From contig DWVD01000113.1 of NCBI GenBank assembly GCA_019120395.1, forward strand, positions 1 to 64,000: a stretch of 64,000 nt of DNA, written 5' to 3'. Source of the DNA: Candidatus Gemmiger faecigallinarum. Its GTDB lineage: Bacteria; Bacillota; Clostridia; Oscillospirales; Ruminococcaceae. Under the pieces are notes generated by a model. That model was not told the DNA's origin. It made no database searches and saw only the letters and a program-made list of their open reading frames with translations. Positions 26,342 to 34,349 of the stretch are shown one piece after another. A program made the position numbers and the translations under genes. Position 1 is the first letter of the stretch. Every line of letters starts with the position of its first letter.

Positions 26342-26647
26342 ATGGGGATGCATGGTTGTTGTGACCCGCTGGCCCGCCAGGCCGTAGCGCAGAATCTGCG
26401 GGATGCAGGCTGCCCGGAGGCCGACGTGGCGCGCATGATGCAGCTTTTGGACGAGGGCAGGACCGCCGAGCTGGTGCAGTCGCTGAAATGCCAGCGGTGC
26501 CGCCTGATCGAGGACCTGCACAAGCAGCAGAAAAAGGTGGACTGCCTGGATTACCTGATCTACCAGCTGAAAAAGTGCGCCTGCAGACCCAGGGGGGACC
26601 AGGCCCCCGCCGACCCCTGCCCGCCGCAGGACTGCGGTGGGGAATAA
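26342..26647 (+). CDS. Cysteine-rich small protein of unknown function
   Basis: A 101-residue protein starting 13 bases after the binding-protein stop, with a good ribosome site (GAAAGGAG). It has ten cysteines, including CC at the N-terminus, CQRC in the middle, CAC near residue 80 and two in the tail. The central part (LIEDLHKQQKKVDCLDYLIYQLKK) is predicted helical. The pattern suggests metal or Fe-S binding or redox activity, and the location in a probable cystine-uptake operon is suggestive. I do not recognise the family. Confidence 0.75.
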   Translation: MGMHGCCDPLARQAVAQNLRDAGCPEADVARMMQLLDEGRTAELVQSLKCQRCRLIEDLHKQQKKVDCLDYLIYQLKKCACRPRGDQAPADPCPPQDCGGE

Positions 26648-26807
26648 ACCCGCGCCGGCAGGCCGGGAACAACACAGCGCCGGCGCAAAGGCGGCCGGGC
26701 AACGGGCTTTTGGAACAAACCGAAAGCACGGGCGCCGCCTTTGCGTGGACGATACAGCGGCCAACCGCCGCAAAACGGGGGTATGCCCCCAAAAGGAGGA
26801 AATTGCT

Positions 26808-27944
26808 GTGATTTACAAGGAATTTCAGGACCTGAAGCTGTCGGCGCTGGGGTTTGGCACCATGCGCCTGCCGGTGGTGGAAGGCAACGACGGGCGCATC
26901 GACGAGGCCAAAGCCGCCGAGCTGTTCGACTATGCCATCCGCCACGGCGTCAACTACTTTGACACCGCCTACGGCTACCACAACGGCCAGTCGGAGGTGG
27001 TCACCGGCAAGATCCTGGCCAACTACCCGCGGGACAGCTACTATCTGGCGTCCAAGTTCCCCGGCTACGACCTGGCCAACATGGGCAAGGTCCGGCAGAT
27101 CTTTGAGGAGCAGCTGCAGAAATGCGGCGTGGACCACTTTGACTTTTACCTGTTCCACAATGTCTACGAGCGCAACATCGACCCCTATCTGGACGAGAAA
27201 AACGGCATCCTGGAATACCTGCTGGAGCAGAAGAAAAACGGCCGAATCCGGCACCTGGGCTTCTCCTGCCACGGCGCCATGGACGTGCTGACCCGCTTTT
27301 TGGACGCCTACGGCGAGTACATGGAGTTCTGCCAGATCCAGCTGAACTATCTGGACTGGAACTTCCAGGACGCCAAGGCCAAGGTGGAGCTGCTGAACGT
27401 GCGGCACATCCCCATTTGGGTCATGGAGCCGGTGCGGGGCGGCCGGCTGGCCAGCCTGCCGGAGCACGCCGTTCAGCAGCTGAAAGAACTGCGTCCTGAC
27501 GAGGACGTGCCCGCCTGGGCCTTCCGCTTCCTGCAGTCGGTGCCCGGCGTGACGATGATCCTTTCCGGCATGAGCAGCCTGCAGCAGGTGCAGGACAACG
27601 TGGCCACCTTTGCCGAGGACCGGCCGCTGAACAAGCAGGAGTTCGACGCCATCGTTTCCATTGCCGACAACATGGTCAAGAGCGGCGTGCTGCCCTGCAC
27701 CGCCTGCCACTACTGCACCAGCCACTGCCCCATGCAGCTGGACATCCCCCGGCTGCTGGCGCTGTACAACGAGCACGCCTTTACCGGCGGCGGGTTCCTG
27801 GCGCCCATGGCGGTGGAGGCCCTGCCGGACAACAAAAAGCCTTCGGCCTGCATCGGCTGCCGCAGCTGCGAGGCCGTCTGCCCGCAGCAGATCAAGATCT
27901 CGGAAGCCATGGCGGACTTCTCCCACAAGCTGGGTCTGAAGTAA
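26808..27944 (+). CDS. Aldo/keto reductase with two C-terminal [4Fe-4S] motifs
   Basis: A 378-residue protein combining an aldo/keto reductase barrel (LGFGTMRLPV, FDTAYGYHNGQSE with catalytic Asp/Tyr, SKFP, DFYLFHNV) with a C-terminal ferredoxin-like domain holding CTACHYCTSHCP and CIGCRSCEAVCP. This fusion class is common in anaerobes and probably couples NAD(P)H to Fe-S electron transfer; the substrate is unknown. The start is GTG 26808, supported by AAGGAGGAA; the ORF is open further upstream without a ribosome site. Confidence 0.93.
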   Translation: MIYKEFQDLKLSALGFGTMRLPVVEGNDGRIDEAKAAELFDYAIRHGVNYFDTAYGYHNGQSEVVTGKILANYPRDSYYLASKFPGYDLANMGKVRQIFEEQLQKCGVDHFDFYLFHNVYERNIDPYLDEKNGILEYLLEQKKNGRIRHLGFSCHGAMDVLTRFLDAYGEYMEFCQIQLNYLDWNFQDAKAKVELLNVRHIPIWVMEPVRGGRLASLPEHAVQQLKELRPDEDVPAWAFRFLQSVPGVTMILSGMSSLQQVQDNVATFAEDRPLNKQEFDAIVSIADNMVKSGVLPCTACHYCTSHCPMQLDIPRLLALYNEHAFTGGGFLAPMAVEALPDNKKPSACIGCRSCEAVCPQQIKISEAMADFSHKLGLK

Positions 27945-28003
27945 AACCGGAGAGTCCCCGGTTGCCCGGCGCAGCGCGATACAGGGCGCTCCATTTATAT
28001 ACT

Positions 28004-28062
28004 AAAAAACAGGCGTCCGCCTCTCTGCACGGGTTTCCGGCAGAGGGGCGGACGTCTGTTTT
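28004..28062. terminator. Bidirectional terminator between the aldo/keto reductase and tRNA-Leu
   Basis: A long stem (ACAGGCGTCCGCCTCTCTGC with its near-perfect complement) has GTTTTTTAG on the minus strand and GTCTGTTTTGC on plus, so it ends both the tRNA and the reductase transcripts. Confidence 0.9.
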
Positions 28063-28066
28063 GCAA

Positions 28067-28148
28067 TGCGGGTAACAGGGGTCGAACCTGCACATCGTAA
28101 GATACCAGATCCTAAGTCTGGCGCGTCTGCCAATTCCGCCATACCCGC
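28067..28148 (-). tRNA. tRNA-Leu (anticodon UAG)
   Basis: The 82-base minus-strand sequence folds as a cloverleaf: acceptor GCGGGTA/TACCCGC, D arm GCG-GAATTGGCAGA-CGC, anticodon stem CCAGA/TCTGG with loop CTTAGGA, a 13-base class II variable arm, and T arm GCAGG-TTCGACC-CCTGT. Discriminator base is A; the CCA end is not encoded. The long variable arm and A73 agree with leucine identity. Confidence 0.96.
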
Positions 28149-28189
28149 ACGGCGCCGAATGGGCGGGGCGCTTGAAAAAGCCCTTATAC

Positions 28190-28218
28190 AGCATACCAAG
28201 CCCGCCGCCGTTTGTCAA
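28190..28218 (-). promoter_or_regulatory. Promoter of tRNA-Leu
   Basis: Minus strand TTGACA, 17 bases, TATGCT, about 40 bases before the mature tRNA 5' end. Confidence 0.85.
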
Positions 28219-28313
28219 ATGCTCCCTGCGGGACATGAAAAATTTGCCGAAAGGCAAAATCGGCAATATTTCGCCGTCCCCTGCACATACTGTAAGGCAG
28301 GGAGATGATACAC

Positions 28314-29531
28314 ATGCACAAGCTATGCCGGCGCGTGGCTGCACTGGCGCTGGCTGCCGCTTTGCTGGCCGGCGCGGGCCTGTACGCGCTCAACCGTTCG
28401 CTGCCGGACGCATTTTCGGTGCAGCCCGGCGAAACGCTGACCATCGCCTCCATGCCGTGGCTGACCGCAGAGCCGGCCGCCGTGGAAGGGGAACTTCCGG
28501 TCAGCGCCCGCGCCGCCGACACCGGCGGCAGCCAGACCCTGTCGCTGTTTGGCCTGATCCCGGTCAAGACCGTGCAGACCGTCAGCGCGGAACGCCGCCA
28601 GGTCACGGTTTGCGGCACGCCGTTCGGGGTCAAGATGTTCTCGAACGGCGCGCTTGTGGTGGCGTTTTCGGACCTGTACACCGACCTTGGCAGCGAGAAC
28701 CCTGCCAAGGAAGCGGGGCTTCGGCTGGGCGACCTGATCGTCTCGGCCGGCGGCCGTACCGTGCGGAACAACGACGAGCTAAGCGCCGCCATAAACGCTG
28801 CGTCCGGCCAGCCGATGGAGGTGGTCTATCTGCGTGACGGCACGCGGTGCGCCTGCACGCTGACGCCGGTCTGCGACCAGGACGGCAGCTACAAGGCCGG
28901 CGTCTGGGTGCGGGACTCCTCGGCGGGGATCGGCACGCTGACCTTTGCCGACACCGGCAACGGGACCTTTGCCGGGCTGGGGCACGCCATCAGCGACACG
29001 GATACCGGCGCGTCCATCTCGCTGCTTTCGGGCGAGATCGTGCCTGTGACCATTACCGGCTGCATTGCAGGCACGGCGGGGTCGCCCGGCGAGCTGCGGG
29101 GCGAGTTTTCCGGGGAAATGGTTTTGGGGACGGTGCTGGCCAACGACGCCACCGGCGTTTACGGCCGGCTGAACGGCAGCGTTGAGGGGGAGCAGTATCC
29201 GGTGGCCAACAGCCAGGAGGTGGAGCCGGGGGCCGCGCAGATCCTGGCCACGGTGGACGGCAGCACGCCGCAGCTGTACGAGGTGCGGATCGAGCATGTC
29301 GATTTGAACGCCGCAGATCCCAACCGCAATATGCTGATCCGGGTGACGGACCCGGAACTGCTTTCGAAAACCGGCGGCATCGTCCAGGGGATGAGCGGCA
29401 GCCCCATCCTGCAAAACGGCATGCTGGTGGGGGCGGTGACCCATGTGCTGATCAACGACCCCACCCGCGGCTATGCGATCTTTGCCAGAACGATGCTTTC
29501 CGCCGCAGACAGCGCCGCGGCGGCAGAGTGA
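28314..29531 (+). CDS. spoIVB: SpoIVB signalling serine peptidase
   Basis: A 405-residue exported forespore protease: an N-terminal membrane anchor (VAALALAAALLAGAGLYAL), a PDZ domain (NPAKEAGLRLGDLIVSAGG), and an S55 peptidase domain with GLGHAIS (His) and GMSGSPIL (Ser, about residue 360). In the family it triggers pro-sigma-K processing across the inner forespore space. ATG 28314 is chosen over ATG 28305, which directly abuts the ribosome site AGGGAG. spo0A follows, the order also seen in Bacillus. Confidence 0.96.
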   Translation: MHKLCRRVAALALAAALLAGAGLYALNRSLPDAFSVQPGETLTIASMPWLTAEPAAVEGELPVSARAADTGGSQTLSLFGLIPVKTVQTVSAERRQVTVCGTPFGVKMFSNGALVVAFSDLYTDLGSENPAKEAGLRLGDLIVSAGGRTVRNNDELSAAINAASGQPMEVVYLRDGTRCACTLTPVCDQDGSYKAGVWVRDSSAGIGTLTFADTGNGTFAGLGHAISDTDTGASISLLSGEIVPVTITGCIAGTAGSPGELRGEFSGEMVLGTVLANDATGVYGRLNGSVEGEQYPVANSQEVEPGAAQILATVDGSTPQLYEVRIEHVDLNAADPNRNMLIRVTDPELLSKTGGIVQGMSGSPILQNGMLVGAVTHVLINDPTRGYAIFARTMLSAADSAAAAE

Positions 29532-29595
29532 CCCAAAAAGTGACGGGATTTTCCAATAATGGGAAATAAGCCCAATTATTTACCAAAATGTGAAA

Positions 29596-29636
29596 CCGGG
29601 CGTTTCCTGCCGAAAGGCGGGGGACGCCCGGCTTTT
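29596..29636 (+). terminator. Terminator of spoIVB
   Basis: CCGGGCGT pairs with ACGCCCGG, extended inside by TGCC/GGCG, and is followed by CTTTTT. Confidence 0.85.
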
Positions 29637-29647
29637 TCGGCAAACGC

Positions 29648-29664
29648 TGTCGAGAGCTGACGAC
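29648..29664 (+). promoter_or_regulatory. Tandem 0A-box-like heptamers upstream of spo0A
   Basis: TGTCGAG and TGACGAC each match the Spo0A box TGnCGAA at 6 of 7 positions and start exactly 10 bases apart. A sigma-H-like -10 core (AACGAATTT) follows at about 29673, but no good sigma-H -35 is present. Confidence 0.35.
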
Positions 29665-29715
29665 CGGTGGGGAACGAATTTTCTGCCGCCGGGCGGATTT
29701 TTTTGGAAATACCAC

Positions 29716-29744
29716 TTGAAGAAACTGGAAAATTATGGTAATAT
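29716..29744 (+). promoter_or_regulatory. Possible sigma-A promoter of spo0A
   Basis: TTGAAG, 17 bases and TAATAT (4 of 6) lie about 50 bases before the start codon. Confidence 0.4.
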
Positions 29745-29793
29745 TACCACTGTCACGAGGACACAGACATTCACATAAAGGAGACTGCGTGTT

Positions 29794-30549
29794 ATGGAGA
29801 GAATCAAGTTTGTGATGACGGATACCGGGTCGGACGTCTCGGCGCTGTGCAGGGCGGCCCTGGAAGAAAAGGGGATCGCGGTGACCGTGTGCGAGCGCAA
29901 CGGCTCCAAGGCGCTGGAGACCCTGCTGGAGCAGCGTCCGCAGGTGGCCATGCTGGATGCGTTCATGCCGGATCTGGACGCCATAACGGTCAAGCAGCGG
30001 TACGAGGCGCAGGCGGGCCACCCCAAAACGACGTTCTTTGTGACAGGCGCTTTCCAGAACGAAGCGGTCGAACAGGAGCTGTTGGACAACGGATTCTCTT
30101 TCTTTTTCGTCAAACCGTTTGACGAGACGGTGCTGGCCGCCCGCGTACTGAAAGCCGCCGGGACGCCCGCGCCCCATGCCGCGTTCCCGCAGGACAGCGA
30201 CGAGCTGGTCGTCACCGAGATCCTGCATCAGATCGGCGTGCCGGCCCACATCAAAGGCTATCAGTTCCTGCGCGACGCCATTTTGCTGACCATCGACGAC
30301 CACGAGTACATCAACGCGGTCACCAAACGTCTGTATCCGGAGATTGCCAAGCGCAACGGCACCACGGCCAGCCGGGTCGAGCGCGCCATCCGTCATGCCA
30401 TCGAGGTGGCGTGGGACCGCGGCGACGTGGATACGCTGAACAGCTACTTCGGCTATACCATCCACAATCTGCGCGGCAAGCCCACCAACTCGGAATTTAT
30501 CGCCATGATCGCGGACAAGATCCGCCTGGACAAAAAGCGCCGCGCATGA
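29794..30549 (+). CDS. spo0A: Sporulation master regulator Spo0A
   Basis: A 251-residue response regulator that starts sporulation. The receiver domain carries the phosphorylation site Asp55 ([11 protein letters not shown]), Thr in FVTGAF and Lys in FVKPFD; the C-terminal effector domain has the Spo0A recognition-helix signature [22 protein letters not shown] and ends with the conserved PTNSEFIA region. In the acidic pocket Asp10 is kept, but the partner at position 11 is Thr (VMTDTGS instead of VADDN). ATG 29794 follows AAAGGAG. A strong terminator follows. Confidence 0.97.
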   Translation: MERIKFVMTDTGSDVSALCRAALEEKGIAVTVCERNGSKALETLLEQRPQVAMLDAFMPDLDAITVKQRYEAQAGHPKTTFFVTGAFQNEAVEQELLDNGFSFFFVKPFDETVLAARVLKAAGTPAPHAAFPQDSDELVVTEILHQIGVPAHIKGYQFLRDAILLTIDDHEYINAVTKRLYPEIAKRNGTTASRVERAIRHAIEVAWDRGDVDTLNSYFGYTIHNLRGKPTNSEFIAMIADKIRLDKKRRA

Positions 30550-30611
30550 GAGCGTTCCATTGCCATCCCCGTATATCGGTTGTCATACCCCATTCAACCC
30601 CATTTCCTGAC

Positions 30612-30662
30612 AGCAGGCCCCTTCCGGCACCCCAAATCGCCGGGAGGGGCCTGCTGCATTTT
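30612..30662 (+). terminator. Terminator of spo0A
   Basis: AGCAGGCCCCT.CCGG and its complement form a stem of about 15 bp around a 10-base loop, followed by GCATTTTG. Confidence 0.88.
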
Positions 30663-30748
30663 GCGGATTTGTGATGTCCGCCCGGTGGATTTTTTGCCCG
30701 ATTGCCTGTATAATAAAAACCACGAATCCAAACCGGGAGGGAACTATC

Positions 30749-31885
30749 ATGCAGGCAGCAGAAACAAAAAAAGTCGACGCCGTGCTTGTGGCCGCCGGGG
30801 CCTCGCGCCGGATGGGGTTTGACAAGCTCAGCTTCCGGCTGCCGGACGGCCGGACGGTGCTGGAAACAAGCCTGGCCGCTTTCGCGTCGCACCCCGCAGT
30901 CAGCCGGATCGTGCTGGTGGCGGGCGAAAACCGGGAGATCTGCCTGGCGCTGGCGGCTGCCTGCGCCAAGCCCGCCGTTGTGGTACAGGGCGGCGCAACG
31001 CGGGCGGACAGCGTGCGCGCCGGGGTGCTGGCCGCCGAGGGGGACCTGGTGGCCATCCATGACGCCGCGCGCCCCTTTGTCAGCGCGGCGGTCATCGACC
31101 GCGCGCTGGAGGCGGCTGCCCGCACCGGGGCCGCCGCCCCGGCCGTGCCGGTCAAGGATACGGTCAAGATCGCGGCGGCGGACGGCCTGGTGCAGTCCAC
31201 CCCGGACCGCAGCACGCTGTACGCCGTGCAGACGCCGCAGTGTTTTGACCGGGCCAGGTATCTTCAGGCGCTGGAGCGGGTGAAAGGGGAGCAGGCTTCG
31301 GCCGTTACCGACGACTGCAGCCTGTTTGAACTGGCTGGGTTCCCGGTACAGCTGGTCGAAGGCGAGTACGCCAACCGGAAAATAACCACCATCGAGGATT
31401 TGAAAGGGGAAAGCTGCATGCGCATCGGGCACGGATACGACGTTCACCGGCTGGTGGAGGGGCGCAAACTGATTTTGGGCGGCGTGGAGATCCCCTACGA
31501 GAAAGGCCTGCTGGGACATTCCGACGCCGACGTGCTGCTGCATGCGATCTCGGACGCGCTGCTGGGCGCGGCCGCGCTGGGGGATATTGGCAGGCATTTC
31601 CCCGATACCGACCCGCGTTACAAGGGCGCCGACTCGCTGGAGCTTCTGCGCCAGGTGGGGATGCTGCTGCGCCGGTCGGGCCATACCGTCGGCAACATCG
31701 ACGCGACGGTGCTGTGCCAGGCGCCCAAGCTGGCGCCCCACATCCCGGCTATGCGGCAGAACATTGCCCGCGTGCTGGAACTGCCGGAGGATGCAGTCAG
31801 CGTAAAGGCGACGACGGAAGAAAAGCTGGGCTTTACCGGCGCGGGAGAGGGCGTTGCCGCCCATGCGGTGGCGCTGATCCTGTGA
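30749..31885 (+). CDS. ispDF: Bifunctional IspD-IspF (MEP isoprenoid pathway)
   Basis: One 378-residue frame encodes two enzymes of the non-mevalonate pathway. Residues 1-220 are IspD, the 4-diphosphocytidyl-methylerythritol synthase ([24 protein letters not shown]). Residues about 225-378 are IspF, the cyclodiphosphate synthase ([11 protein letters not shown] with Asp/His zinc ligands, [31 protein letters not shown]). The linker is almost nil, and an internal AAAGGGGA stands before the Met that opens IspF, so separate IspF initiation is possible. ATG 30749 follows GGGAGG; TATAAT at 30709-30714 is the likely -10. Confidence 0.95.
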   Translation: MQAAETKKVDAVLVAAGASRRMGFDKLSFRLPDGRTVLETSLAAFASHPAVSRIVLVAGENREICLALAAACAKPAVVVQGGATRADSVRAGVLAAEGDLVAIHDAARPFVSAAVIDRALEAAARTGAAAPAVPVKDTVKIAAADGLVQSTPDRSTLYAVQTPQCFDRARYLQALERVKGEQASAVTDDCSLFELAGFPVQLVEGEYANRKITTIEDLKGESCMRIGHGYDVHRLVEGRKLILGGVEIPYEKGLLGHSDADVLLHAISDALLGAAALGDIGRHFPDTDPRYKGADSLELLRQVGMLLRRSGHTVGNIDATVLCQAPKLAPHIPAMRQNIARVLELPEDAVSVKATTEEKLGFTGAGEGVAAHAVALIL

Positions 31886-31917
31886 CGGGCGGCCGGTGAA
31901 AATGCGCCGAAAATGCT

Positions 31918-31945
31918 TTGCGCACAGCGTATTCTATGCTATACT
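31918..31945 (+). promoter_or_regulatory. Promoter of the cdaA operon
   Basis: TTGCGC, 16 bases, TATACT. About 165 bases of very GC-rich leader follow, with several possible stems (for example around GCGCGCAGCCGCGGACCGCGCGC) but no recognised riboswitch. Confidence 0.65.
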
Positions 31946-32119
31946 TAAACTGTATCTGAAAAGATCCGGTACTGCCCGGTCCCGCTGGGGGCGCGGCCGC
32001 ACGCCTGCTCCCTGACGCGCTTTTGCGCCTGCCGGCGCGCAGCCGCGGACCGCGCGCAGCGGCCCGGGAACAAAATGGGCTGCCCGGCGGCAGCATGGGG
32101 AGAGGAGGACCGCGCGCTG

Positions 32120-33010
32120 ATGAACAACGAACTGCTCAACATCATCAGCAATTTCCGTTCCTTTGACTGGACGCGTGACCTGATCGACGTGATCATCATT
32201 GCCATCGGGTTTTATGTGCTGATCCTGTTCGCGCGCAAGTCGCGCGCGGGCCAGCTGGTCAAGGGCCTGCTGCTGCTTTTGGCGTTCTATGCGCTGGCGT
32301 ATTATTTCCGCCTGCGCACGGTGCGCTGGGTGCTCAGCAACGTAATGCAGATCGGCTTTATCGCGGTGGTGGTGCTGTTCCAGCCCGAGATCCGCCGCAC
32401 GCTGGAGCGCCTGGGGCAAAGCACCAGCTGGGCCAGCAAGATCTTTTTCACCCGCAGGATGGAACCCACCCTGCGCGGCCGCTGGCAGAGCGCCATCGTG
32501 GCCATCTGCGATGCGGCCGAACAGCTCTCCGACACCCGTACTGGCGCGCTGATGGTGCTGGAACGGAAAAACAACCTGGAAGAGATCGTACATACCGGCA
32601 CCCAGTTCAACGCCAATGTGATCCCGGAGGTGCTGGGCACCATCTTTTACGAGGGCACCCCCCTGCACGACGGCGCCGTCGTCATCCGCGACGGCCAGAT
32701 CGTGGCGGCGGGCTGCGTGCTGCCGCTGTCCAATAACCTGGAAATGGGCAAGGACATGGGCACCCGCCACCGTGCCGGCCTTGGCATGAGCGAAAACTCC
32801 GACGCCATCGTCGTGGTGGTCAGCGAGGAGACGGGCATCATCTCGCTGGCCAAAAACGGGGTGCTGATCCGCAGACTGGACCGGCAGAACCTGTTCAGCC
32901 TGCTGCAGGAGGAGATCATCCCGCCGGAGACCGGCAGTGCCAAGGAGCCGGGCATCCTCAAGCAGCTTTTTGGCAAAGGAGGGAACGCCGCCAATGATCC
33001 GCAAGAATAA
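32120..33010 (+). CDS. cdaA: Membrane diadenylate cyclase CdaA
   Basis: A 296-residue protein with three N-terminal membrane helices (residues about 20-90) and a DisA_N cyclase domain carrying DGA (184-186, LHDGAVVIRDG) and RHR (216-218, TRHRAGLG). It makes c-di-AMP from two ATP at the membrane. ATG 32120 has GAGGAGGA upstream; the preceding open codons are leader. Its 3' end overlaps cdaR by 17 bases, so the enzyme and its regulator are coupled. Confidence 0.97.
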   Translation: MNNELLNIISNFRSFDWTRDLIDVIIIAIGFYVLILFARKSRAGQLVKGLLLLLAFYALAYYFRLRTVRWVLSNVMQIGFIAVVVLFQPEIRRTLERLGQSTSWASKIFFTRRMEPTLRGRWQSAIVAICDAAEQLSDTRTGALMVLERKNNLEEIVHTGTQFNANVIPEVLGTIFYEGTPLHDGAVVIRDGQIVAAGCVLPLSNNLEMGKDMGTRHRAGLGMSENSDAIVVVVSEETGIISLAKNGVLIRRLDRQNLFSLLQEEIIPPETGSAKEPGILKQLFGKGGNAANDPQE

Positions 33011-34304
33011 ATCGGCGCCGGAACCGGATCAGCCGGTCAAAAAGCGCTCGCTGTGGGACAACCGCCTGTTCCTTATCGCTGTCTCGCTTTTGTGCGCCAT
33101 CATTTCCTGGAGCATCGTCACTTTGACCTTTGACTCGGAAGGCGCGCTGGAGTTCACCGTCTCGGAGATCAATTACACTTACAACTCCAACCTGTACACC
33201 GCCGCGGGGCTAAGCATCGTGGACGCGCCCCAGGTGGGCAGCGTCCGCGTCCGGGTCGAAGGCAGCGGCACCGTCATCGGTCAGCTGAGTTCCAGCGATC
33301 TGATGGTATACCCCAACTATTCCACCGTGACCGGTTCGGGCGAGCAGACGCTGACCCTGCAGGCCCGGATCGCAAACAGCCAGTTTGCCAGCAACGCGGG
33401 CAATGTTGACCTGACGGTCATCTCGCCCACCCAGGTCACCGTCGTGTTCGACCGCGTGAGCGAAAAGACCCTGCCGGTGACCATCGACGCAGCCAACCTG
33501 CGGGTGGCCGATGATTATATGCTTTACCGTTACAGCGCGGTGCCCGCCGAGGTCACCATCACCGGCCCGCAGTCCGAGCTGGACGCCATCACCTCGGTGG
33601 TGGCGCCGGTCCAGATGGACGGGGAGCTTTCGGACAGCACCAGCGTGACCACGGCGCTGGAGCTGCGGGACGAGAGCGGCAACACCATCTCGCCGGAATA
33701 CGCCGAGCTGGACAACACCAGCGCCAACGTGACGCTGACGGTCTATCAGGTGCGGGAGCTGCCGCTGGCGATCGACTTTATCAACGTGCCCACCGGCTTT
33801 GACACCTCCAGCCTGAACTACACTCTCAGCCAGGAGACGATGCGCGTGGCGGGGCCGACCCGCACCGTCAGCGCGCTGACCGAGCTGAGCGTCGTCAGCT
33901 TTGACCTGGGCCAGCAGTTTGCGCTGGACCGGGATTACCAGCTCCAGGTGGAACTGCCCAGCGGCCTTGTGGCGCTGGACGATACCACCAACGTGACGCT
34001 GAGTTTCGACACCTCCGAGATGGGTTCCATCACGCTGAACGTGCCCAACATCCGCACCGTCAACATGCCCAGCAACTACGACATCGAGGTGATGACCGAA
34101 CGGGTCACCAACGTGACGCTGTACGGCCCGGCGGACGAGATCGCCGAGCTTTCGCCGGACAGCGTGGTGGCCCAGCTGGACTGCCAGAACCTGCAGATCA
34201 CCGCCGGCCAGCAGACGCTGCCGGTCACCATTCAGGTGCCGTCCTCCAGCCGCATTTTTGCGGTGGGCAGCTACACGGTCACCTGCCAGATCACCTCCCG
34301 GTAA
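32994..34304 (+). CDS. cdaR: CdaA regulatory protein CdaR (YbbR repeats)
   Basis: The 436-residue protein has one N-terminal membrane helix (LFLIAVSLLCAIISWSIVTL) and an extracytoplasmic region of about four YbbR-like beta domains (for example EKTLPVTIDAANLRVADDYML and VTITGPQSELDAI). It interacts with CdaA and modulates c-di-AMP synthesis in Firmicutes. ATG 32994 follows AAAGGAGGGAA within the end of cdaA. Confidence 0.95.
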   Translation: MIRKNKSAPEPDQPVKKRSLWDNRLFLIAVSLLCAIISWSIVTLTFDSEGALEFTVSEINYTYNSNLYTAAGLSIVDAPQVGSVRVRVEGSGTVIGQLSSSDLMVYPNYSTVTGSGEQTLTLQARIANSQFASNAGNVDLTVISPTQVTVVFDRVSEKTLPVTIDAANLRVADDYMLYRYSAVPAEVTITGPQSELDAITSVVAPVQMDGELSDSTSVTTALELRDESGNTISPEYAELDNTSANVTLTVYQVRELPLAIDFINVPTGFDTSSLNYTLSQETMRVAGPTRTVSALTELSVVSFDLGQQFALDRDYQLQVELPSGLVALDDTTNVTLSFDTSEMGSITLNVPNIRTVNMPSNYDIEVMTERVTNVTLYGPADEIAELSPDSVVAQLDCQNLQITAGQQTLPVTIQVPSSSRIFAVGSYTVTCQITSR

Positions 34305-34349
34305 CATCCGGCAAAAACCGCCCAAAGGAAAGGAGACGCGCAGGCCCAT

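Noticed and set aside
23797-26523. 908-residue minus-strand ORF
   Set aside because: Antisense shadow of the permease, ATPase and binding-protein genes, without ribosome site or recognisable domain.
28241-28270. TTTGCC-GAAA-GGCAAA hairpin upstream of spoIVB
   Set aside because: Only 6 bp with no T-run; too weak to call a terminator or regulatory RNA.
28286-28300. CATACTGTA upstream of spoIVB as a sigma-K/sigma-G -10
   Set aside because: The implied start site would fall on the ribosome binding site, and no matching -35 is present.
31950-32119. c-di-AMP riboswitch in the cdaA leader
   Set aside because: The leader is GC-rich and foldable, but I found none of the conserved ydaO-type sequences.
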